A stretch of DNA of 10,217 nucleotides from Auxenochlorella pyrenoidosa (taxonomy: Eukaryota; Chlorophyta; Trebouxiophyceae; Chlorellales; Chlorellaceae), in contig KQ482032.1 in assembly GCA_001430745.1 (NCBI GenBank), forward strand, positions 1,209,136 to 1,219,352. Reading direction: 5' to 3'. Of this stretch, positions 1-7,000 are shown piece by piece; position 1 is the first letter of the stretch, and every line of letters starts with the position of its first letter. The notes beneath the pieces are model-generated. The model worked only from the letters and a program-made list of their open reading frames with translations. It did no database searches and was not told the origin of the DNA. The translations under genes were made by a program, and so were the position numbers.

Positions 1-1
1 C

Positions 2-181
2 GCCAGGTTGGGCACGCGCGCGGCGGCCGGGCATGGCAGTGACGGCAGCCTGAGATGGAAACCCTCCTTGCCGCCTTCCGCCAGCTCTGCACTCACCGAT
101 GACATTTATGACTGCTCCTACCGCCCACAGGGCCATAGTGCCCCCCTGTTTCGCGACTGGCGACGGGGCCGCAGACTATGA
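2..181 (+). CDS. Possible 3' end of an upstream plus-strand gene
   Basis: One frame is open from the left edge to a TGA at 179-181 and gives about 59 residues, including a protein-like stretch ending TDDIYDCSYRPQ. No start is visible, so if real it is the C-terminal part of a gene lying to the left. A competing reading uses the acceptor-like sequence before 131 (TGACTGCTCCTACCGCCCACAG) and another frame that ends with TAA at 225-227. Either reading puts the end of an upstream gene next to the TGTAA at 223-227. Third codon positions are only moderately GC-rich here, weaker than in the exons further right, so the coding call is tentative. I do not recognise the product. Confidence 0.3.
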   Translation, partial: ARLGTRAAAGHGSDGSLRWKPSLPPSASSALTDDIYDCSYRPQGHSAPLFRDWRRGRRL

Positions 182-222
182 CAGCCTTCTCAACAATTTT
201 CCAATCCCAACAGGTTTCTCAA

Positions 223-227
223 TGTAA
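223..227 (+). terminator. TGTAA polyadenylation-type signal
   Basis: TGTAA is the usual polyadenylation signal of chlorophyte green algae. This copy lies about 40 bases after the TGA at 179-181, on the same strand, and would end a transcript around 235-245. A single pentamer can occur by chance, so the call depends on the upstream gene being real. Confidence 0.3.
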
Positions 228-346
228 CGCAGGCGCCGTCATTGCACTGCCCTGCCAGCTTGAAGGCAGGTCTTGCAACCGCAAGCTGCAGGGCTTCAAC
301 AGAGGTCGGCAAATGTGCTCGGAGTTGTCGGCGCAGCGTATCAATA

Positions 347-354
347 CCAATTGG
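347..354. promoter_or_regulatory. Candidate CCAAT box (CCAATTGG)
   Basis: A CCAAT core sits in an 8-bp palindrome about 195 bp before the start codon at 547, a plausible place for an NF-Y-type element. The motif is short and there is no functional evidence. Confidence 0.2.
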
Positions 355-460
355 CCATCGGAGAGCACAGCGTACCACTTGCCTGCCGCGCAGCACAGCA
401 GGGCCCCGCTTCGAACGTCTTCACACATTTCGAAGAGTGCATTTAGGCCATAAGGGCCCT

Positions 461-496
461 GCCGCCAGAGCTGCCGCCAGAGCTGCCGCCAGAGCT
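461..496. repeat. Three perfect tandem copies of a 12-bp unit
   Basis: The unit GCCGCCAGAGCT occurs at 461-472, 473-484 and 485-496 without a mismatch. It lies 50 bp before the start codon at 547, outside the predicted coding region, probably in the 5' leader. Each copy contains GCCAG|AGCT, which resembles a splice acceptor only weakly. Confidence 0.9.
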
Positions 497-546
497 CTTG
501 AAATTTCGCCAGCTGCTGGCAGCCGGCACCGCCGTTTTTCCCGGCC

Positions 547-3500
547 ATGGGGAGCAACAGCAAGACGCCAGGCAGGCTGGCGCCGCGCTCCATGCTCAGC
601 CTCGCCCATGGCAATGAGGCCTCTGGCGCCGCCGCCGCCGACAGCGTCAAGGCAGATGCAACGGTCGGTGAGTGCACCACCCACCACTGCCCTCTGCAGC
701 CCTAAACCTTCATCGGCGAGTAAGTACTCACGAGCTGAATTTTGCTGCCAACAAAGTGCAGATATTGGCGCACTGATGCGCAAGAAGCGGCTGCTGGTGG
801 GCACGAGCGGCGTTGGCAGCGGCGGCCTCCCCAGCTGCCGGGGCTCTGCAGCCCCTGCGTCCTCGCACTTTGCTGCGGGCCTAGGCCTCGATCTGTCTGT
901 AGAGAACCCGGTCTACTCACCTGACGACTCCCTTGCCAAGGCTGCCAGCAAGCTGCAAAGCCTCAAGGCGCTAAAGTCGTCGGCAGCGCACCCGCTGGCG
1001 CAATGCTCAGGCAGCAGCGCGCCCATCGGGCCCCTGCAGCCCTCTACTGCAGCGCCAGTGCCGGCTGGGCAAGCACCACCCGGCGGCGCACCCGTGACAG
1101 CGCCAGCAGGGGCAGCAGCGGCGGCAGGGGGGCAGATGGCAGTGCCCCCTCCACAGCCCTGCGACAGCCCGCCCGTGCATGATGTCGCCAAGCATGCATT
1201 GCAGTCGGCAGAGGCAGGGCAGCGGCTCAGGTGCGCAGGCGCTGCGCATCTTCTGGCCGGGGGGGAACCAGCATGTGTTTACGCCAACAACAGGCTGTGC
1301 CCGCCTGCCCCGGCCCTCTCAGGGGCGTGCCAGGGGCGTGCTCACCCGGCGCGCCAGGGTACGATTGCAGGCAGCAGGCGAACGCAAACAGGGATCCCTG
1401 CCAATCCCCCCGCCCCGCTGCAGCGATGAGGACTCTGGCGAGCTGGCGGCGGCGGCAGCGCGGCAGCGCCGCCGCCGCTCCGTGGCCCCGGGGTCTGCGC
1501 AGAAGCGCTACGGCAGCTGGTTTGAGGGCGACGATCGGGAGCTGGAGCACACGCTGCACGAGTACAATCGCGGTGCGCCCGCCAGCCCGCGCATGACGCG
1601 CGCGCAGCGGCGCAAGAGCCTGGCTGTGGACCGCTCGCTGGCGCTCGACCCCGGGCTGGCAAGGGCCGCGCTGGGCGAGGCAGCAGGCGACGCCCAGCAG
1701 CAGCAGCAGCAGCAGGGAAAGGTGACCGGAGGGGCCCGGCGCAAGTCGATGGCGGCAGCCCAGCAGGTGGGGCGGGGCCCGCGGGGACTTGCTGGTCAGC
1801 GAGGGACCCTGCCCTGCCTGCATCTCCTGTTGTGCAGTGCGTAAGTGCTCCTGGTGCCCACGCGCCGTCGATCTGCTGGGCCCACCCTGGCCACCCACCC
1901 ACCCACGCCCTGCCTGCAGGTAGCCGCTCAGCCTGCCGCCGAGGCCGTGCCGCCCCGGGGCGACACTGTGGCCGCAGAGGTGGCGGCCCTGAATGCCGAG
2001 CTGTGTGCCCAGCTGGACGGCGTGATTGAGGACTCGCCCGACAAGAAGAGCAGGTTCGAGGCTGCGGGGTGCGGCAGCCGAGTGCCGCACAGGCGTGCCT
2101 CCCCGGCTCCAGCAGACTCGCGGCAGCCTGGCCCCTCAGTGTGCTGCCAGCTTGCTCCCACGCCTCCACGGCCGCAGCTCTGCCAACCTGCATGCTTACT
2201 GGCTGCCCAGCGCCCCAGCTCTCGTGCACCCCGTGGCCCGCAGGTGCGACGGCCAGAGCCTGCGGGACAAGCTGCTGCAGAGCTGGGATGGGCGGACGTA
2301 CTATGAGCGTCTGCTGGAGATGTCGCAGCAGGAGGGCGGGCACAGCAGGCAGGGCAGCAAGGCAGAGCCGCAGGGCCGCCAGCAGCATGCCCAGGCTGTG
2401 CAGCAGCAGCGGCAGCCAGGTGGTGCGCGGCAGCCAGCAGCGGCAGCAGCAGCTGCGGAACAGACGTTGGCACTATCCAGCCGCACTCAGGGGCTGGCCA
2501 AGGCGGCAACGCCTGCACCAGATCCGCCTGCGCCGCGACCAGCCCGCCTGCAGGTGGCAGGAATCAGTGTCGGCAGCGGGGGTGGGGCTGCCAAGGCAGC
2601 GCTGCTCACCCCCAACAGCCAGCGCCGCAAGCTGAACGAGCTGACAACCTCGCTGCAGCTGCTCAAGGTGACCTCCCGCCACCGCAACCAGCCCGCTGCC
2701 GCTGCAGCAGAGCCGGCAGGGGCTGATGCAAGCGCAGCAGCCTCTGCCGCACCTGCGCCTGAACCCAGGACCCAGGCTGCGCAGGCGGCTCCCACGGCAG
2801 GCTCCGAGGCAGCGGCGGCGTGCAGCAGGACCCCCGGCCGCTCGCGGTCTGCAAGCCCGGAGGCTGCAGAGCCGGCCCCTGCAGCAGCCCCAAAGACGGG
2901 CGGCAGGCGCAGGAACCGACGCGGCACCACCCCTCCCACCGACGCGAGCAGCGCGCCACTCGCTGCTGCTGCTGGGCAAGCGGCACCTACCCCGGCAGCG
3001 CAGGCGGTTGCAGCACAGGCCGACGCGATGCGGGGCGAGGTGGCTGCTGCTTACGAGATGCTGAATGCCGCGCTGGCGGACAAGGACAAGCTCGGGGAGA
3101 GGCTGAAGGGGGTGGAGGCTGAGCTGGCGGCGGAGCGTGCGCAGCGGCAGGCAGCGCAGGAGGAGGCGGCGCGGCTGCGGCAGGAGCTGGAGCAGGCGCA
3201 GCAGGAGCACAAGGTGAGGGTTGCGCAGGCGCGGGGCTGCTCACAAACAGAAGAGCTGATCGTCTGCCGCTGCCGTCACTGTGCTGGGCTGGGCTGCTGA
3301 ATGCCCTGCTGGCCTGCATGACCTGCATGGCCTGCACCCCGACGCCGAGTGCCCACCCCCATCAGCCGCTGCCCGCCTGTCTCGCCCACTCCCTGAGCCG
3401 CAGGAGCAGACCGCGGCCGCCAAATCTGGGCGGCAGCAGCTGGCCAGGGAGCTGGCAGAGGTGCAGGCGGGCGCGGTGGCTGCCTGCGAGCGCGCCGCCG

Positions 3501-3727
3501 AGGCCGAGGCCCTGGCCCAGCGCTGCGCCGAGGCGGAGAAGGCGCTGTCCAGCATCCTGAGGGCTGCCAACAGCGGGCTCAAGGCGGCGGCTGGCGGCAG
3601 GGAGGAGGCCAGGGCGCTGGCCGACGCGCTCCGCGGGGGGCTGGAGAATGCGGGGCCCGCGCCCGCGAGCGCGGGCGGCAGCGCGCGGCAGCTGCGCCAG
3701 TCGGGCGGCGGGCGGCAATGGCGGTGA
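547..3727 (+). CDS. Phosphosite-rich coiled-coil protein of unknown family, six exons, 786 residues
   Basis: Predicted exons are 547-667, 762-1230, 1424-1766, 1920-2053, 2244-3213 and 3404-3727. All five introns are GT-AG and codon phase agrees at every join. ATG547 (context GGCCATGGG) is the first ATG after the in-frame TGA at 499-501. No known domain is recognised. Residues 1-200 are low complexity, with SPDD at 93-96. Residues 198-311 are charged, with RRRRS (to Ser216), two RRKS motifs (Ser262, Ser305) and seven Gln (288-294). Residues 357-385 look helical. Residues 400-610 are Ala/Pro-rich and disordered. Residues 616-750 are a heptad-like Glu/Ala/Arg/Leu coiled coil. CDK-type motifs are TPGR (Thr7, Thr552) and SPDKK (Ser350). 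This composition suits a regulated cytoskeletal, kinetochore or scaffold protein, but that is a guess. A possible longer upstream exon would need an acceptor at 512 or 522. The 3' end has an alternative, described at 3724-3913. Confidence 0.78.
1695..1715 (+). repeat. (CAG)7 trinucleotide run in exon 3 of the coiled-coil gene
   Basis: Seven perfect CAG codons encode Gln288-Gln294. The run sits between the two RRKS motifs of the product, in a region with no sign of folded structure. Such runs are often length-variable between strains. Confidence 0.95.
1881..1919 (+). promoter_or_regulatory. C-rich splice acceptor tract of intron 1767-1919
   Basis: Repeated CCCA units (1881-1887 and 1891-1906) lead into TGCCTGCAG, the acceptor for the exon at 1920. 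Pyrimidines are almost all C, with few T. The opposite strand carries short G-runs capable of G-quadruplex formation. Confidence 0.6.
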
Positions 3728-3913
3728 GGGCGCGGCAGGAGCGGCACCGTCGTGCTCGGTGCTCCGGGCCCCTTCTGCTGCATCCTTGTGCATGGCCGGG
3801 ACTTCTCGTTTGACAAAGACTGACACCAGACCCCAAAATAATACAGAGCAAGACAGGGCTCGCAGCAGGGGAAGGGTTGCAGGATCGCGTGCAGAAGGGA
3901 TTGTTTGTTGCAG
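3724..3913 (+). other. Possible alternative terminal intron of the coiled-coil gene
   Basis: The stop TGA at 3725-3727 overlaps a good donor (GGCG|GTGAGG at 3724), and a strong acceptor, TTGTTTGTTGCAG, ends at 3913. Splicing there would keep the frame, replace the end with Arg-Pro-Ala-Gly-Leu and stop at 3927-3929. The product would be 4 residues longer. Without splicing the stop is at 3727. Both readings are consistent with the sequence. Confidence 0.35.
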
Positions 3914-4007
3914 GCCGGCGGGGCTATGACAGCTGCCCATATATGGCTCCAAAAACCAATGCTGATTTCGGCGCTGCCTTCTTTATAGTCTGTTGACCTC
4001 ACTCGCC
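3728..4007. other. Intergenic region between convergent genes
   Basis: The stop codons of the two convergent genes are 280 bp apart, so this stretch must hold both 3' ends. It is more AT-rich than the flanks. I find no TGTAA on either strand. AT-rich words that could serve instead are AAAATAATAC (3835-3844) on the plus strand and TATAAAG near 3981-3987 on the minus strand. The transcripts probably overlap tail to tail. Confidence 0.6.
3937..3946. repeat. CCATATATGG palindrome (CArG-box consensus)
   Basis: A perfect 10-bp palindrome matches CC(A/T)6GG, the binding consensus of SRF/MADS-box factors. It lies between the 3' ends of convergent genes rather than in a promoter, so a regulatory role is doubtful. 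Confidence 0.3.
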
Positions 4008-7000
4008 TCACTTGATGGCCTCCCACACCGTGAGCAGCATGCCCGCATCCACATCCGCCAGCGCGGTGGCCGCCTGCGCATCGCCAGCACCGCCATCGCC
4101 TGCTGCACTCGGGCCGGCGGCACTGTCGCTGGCCGAGGCCCCTGCTGCTGCTGCTGCTGCTGCGCCCCGGCTGGAGCCCGCCACCTCGCCGCTCTCCAGC
4201 TTGCGTCGCTGAATGTCCAGCACCTGTGTCGGGGCAGGCTCACAAGCAGGTTTCTGTGCAGCACAGGTGCACAGGTCGGCACCATGGGCGGTCGTCTCCC
4301 AATGTGTGCAGAGCAAAGGGGATGCGGCTGGGCTAGCACAGCCGCTGCTGGTGTGGCGACCAGCGGTGCTGCTGGCCTCTGACGGCCAGCCCCACCTGCG
4401 CCTCCACGGTGTTCTTGGCCAGGAAGCGGACCACGCGGGTGGGCTTGTCCTGGCCTGCAGGGGAGGGGCAGGCACGGTGACAGCAGCGGGTTGGCACAGA
4501 CTGCGTATGGCAATATGGCTGAGCCGGCACAGAGTGGGCCGCAGCGGGTTGGCGGGGTGCGGCGTGCTGCGTGCACGCTTCCCGCGCATGGTGCGCCCCT
4601 CTGCGGCACGCACCCAGGCGCCAGATGCGCGCCGCCGCCTGCGCCTCCAGCCCAGGGTTCAGCGACGGCTCCAGCAGAATGGCGGTGGTGGCGGCTGTGA
4701 GCGTCAGCCCCGCGGCGCCGCCCGCTGTGCTCATCACCACCTGTGGGTGCATGGGGAGTGTGTGATGGGGGTGGGGGCGGGCGGGGGGGTTCGAGGGGTG
4801 ATGAGGCAGGGCTGCGAGAGCAGGCAGGGGCAGGCAGGCAAGGCCGGCAGTTGGTTGGCGGCGACTGGGGTGCGCCACGCGGGCGCTGGGCTGCGCGCCC
4901 CACCGTGAGCACCGCGCAGTCGGGGTCGTGCAGGAAGGCGTGCAGGGCGGCCTCGCGCTGCGCCGGGTTGGCGCCCGCCAGGCTGGCGTGCCGCACGCCG
5001 TTGGCCGCCAGCGCCTCGCCTACCAGCCTCAGCAGGCGGCCCCAGGAGGAGAAGACCACCGCCTTGGCGGTCGGGTCCGCGGCCCGCATGGCCGCCAGCT
5101 CGGCCAGCAGGGCAGACACCTGGGAGAGCGTGGCGCGGTCAGGGGGAGGAACCCAGCATCAGCGCAAAGCACACGCAGAGAAAGAGTTGCCCCGCCCAGG
5201 TGGGGTGCATGCCGCCTCACCACCCCGAGCGCTGCCAGACACGGGCGCAGACCGGCCCCAGCCCTGCTGCACCGGCCCCCCACCTTGGCGCCATAGTCGG
5301 CATTGGCGGCTGCGCCTGCCTCCCGCAGCTCCGCATTCAGCCGCGCCTCCTCCTCGGACACAGCATCAAACAGGTCGCCCTCGGTCAGGGCTGCGCGGTG
5401 GCGGGGTGAGGGGTGGGGGATGGGGGTGGGGTGGGGGTAGGGCATGACGGGGCTGAAGAGGGGTTGGTCTTGTGCACGCCATGTCACTGCCGAGCTGAGC
5501 TGAGCTCAGGCCTGGGGGCCCCCCTTGTGTCATGTCTGGCTTGCTGCTGGGCAAAGCCTGAACTGTCACAAACACTGTGCTCTACCCCACCCCTGCGCAG
5601 CGCAAGCAGCTGCAGATGGAGAGCACCCAGCCCCTGGCGCCCATCGCCGCCTGGCCCGCCCGCGCGCGCGCGCACCCATGCGGCAGATGGGGCAGGTGCG
5701 CGAGCCGTGGGCTAGCACCTCCCGGATGCAGGTGCTGCAGTAGTGGTGCCCGCAGGCGGTGATGGTGCGCGCACTCAGCTCGTCCAGGCCTGCAGGCAAG
5801 GCACAGGGGGCGGGGCACGGCAGACATGACAAAAGTCGCGGCGCTGCAAGCGTGAGCGTGCCACTCAGCCATGCGGCGGGCAAGGCGGGGATGCAGCATG
5901 CGCCTCGAACACTGTGGCAGCCAGCCGCGGAAAACAATAGAAGGGCACCTTTTTCCCGAATAACCAAATTCTAAACCCTAAGAAAACCGAGGGCTCACAA
6001 ATGGGGCAGGAGTTGAGGTCCTCCTGCTGCACGCCGTCGGCGGCCTGCGGGGCAGGAGGGGCAGCCGCTGGGTGGGCGGCCTGCGCGCCACGCTCCACAG
6101 AGACTGCCGCCACCCGGCATGGAACGCCCTGCCCTACAGGCACTGCACCGGGGTAGCCTGCGGCCAAGTGCCGCCAGGGCGCACCTGGGCAGGCAGCGCG
6201 GGGCCGCCGTCCTCGGCCTTCCCCTTGCCCTTCTCCGCCGCCACCAGCGCCCCCTCCTTGTTCAGCATGTGCTGCAGGTGGTGCCATGCCTCGGACGCAT
6301 CCTTCTCTGCGGCATGGGGGCAGGGCCCGGGAGGCAGGGGGCAAGGGGCCGGTTTGTAGCAGTCGAGAGGTGCATGCAGGGCGTGAGCGGCCCAGGGGGA
6401 CCATGCGGGCAGGGGCTGGACCCCACGCGATCCCTGGCCAAGCCCGCGCGCTGCACCCGCCAAGCGCTCCGGGCGCCCCACCCGCCGTCTCCACCGCCCT
6501 GCTGGCGCTCTTCTCGGGGTCGCGCCGGGCGATGGCCTCGTTGTACGACCGCAGGATGAGCTTGGCATTCAGCAGCTGCTCCTCCGCCTCTGCTGGGGGG
6601 CAGGGCGGCAGGCCAAAAAGTTTATCGTGTGAGGGCAGGCTGCCCCAGCTATGGCGGCAGGTCGCGGCAGCCTGCACCCCAGGCGCAAAGCTGCACTGTG
6701 GGCCCCGCCCCGCCCCCTCTGCCCGCCTTTGCACTCGCCTTTGAGGTCGATGGGCACCTCTGCCTCTGTGTCCTCCGCATCGATGCCCGCCCGCCGCCGG
6801 CTGCGCCGCATCTGCAGGCAGCGGGGCGGCAGCAGGGCCGGTGTGGCAGCGGCTGTGCCTTGCGGCGCGCTTCGGCGCTGCCTGTGCTGCCTGGGCTGCC
6901 TGCGGGGTGACTTGTCCGGCTGCTCTCCCAGACCAGCCCACGCGTCATGCAGTCAAGCCGCCGTGCGCTCACCAGGCGGCCGTCTGAGACTCCGTCTTGC

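Larger units (their letters stand above)
228..546. other. Upstream region and 5' leader of the plus-strand gene
   Basis: No coding sequence is supportable here. The frame of the downstream start codon is closed by a TAA at 451-453 and a TGA at 499-501. The stretch holds a CCAATTGG palindrome (347-354), two TTCGAA palindromes (410-415 and 429-434) and the 12-bp repeats at 461-496. No TATA box is evident. It is expected to contain the promoter and 5' untranslated region of the gene starting at 547. The transcription start cannot be placed. Confidence 0.45.

Noticed and set aside
99..213. An ATG-initiated exon (99-213, ending CCCAACAG|GTTTCT) as the first coding exon of the coiled-coil gene
   Set aside because: It leaves one unpaired base, while the next exon's frame is closed by TGA at 499-501 and its only acceptors (before 513 and 523) need two or zero bases. 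The phases do not fit.
242..1429. An uninterrupted 395-codon plus-strand gene
   Set aside because: Only 762-1230 of it looks coding. Joining 547-667 to 762-1230 makes a clean GAT codon across a GTGAGT...GTGCAG intron.
1342..2388. A 348-codon open frame on the minus strand
   Set aside because: It lies antisense to phase-consistent exons of the plus gene and has Ala/Arg/Pro-rich shadow composition. Long stop-free antisense frames are normal at this GC content.
3937..3946. CCATATATGG as a TATA box or promoter
   Set aside because: It lies between the stop codons of convergent genes and no gene starts nearby on either strand.
5500..5509. CTGAGCTCAG palindrome as a functional site
   Set aside because: It is a short palindrome within an AGCTG repeat in the middle of intron 14, with nothing to distinguish it from chance.
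5865..6941. A single 358-codon minus-strand frame
   Set aside because: It runs through several introns and reads some true exons in the wrong frame. The spliced model explains the conserved RING and spacer segments instead.
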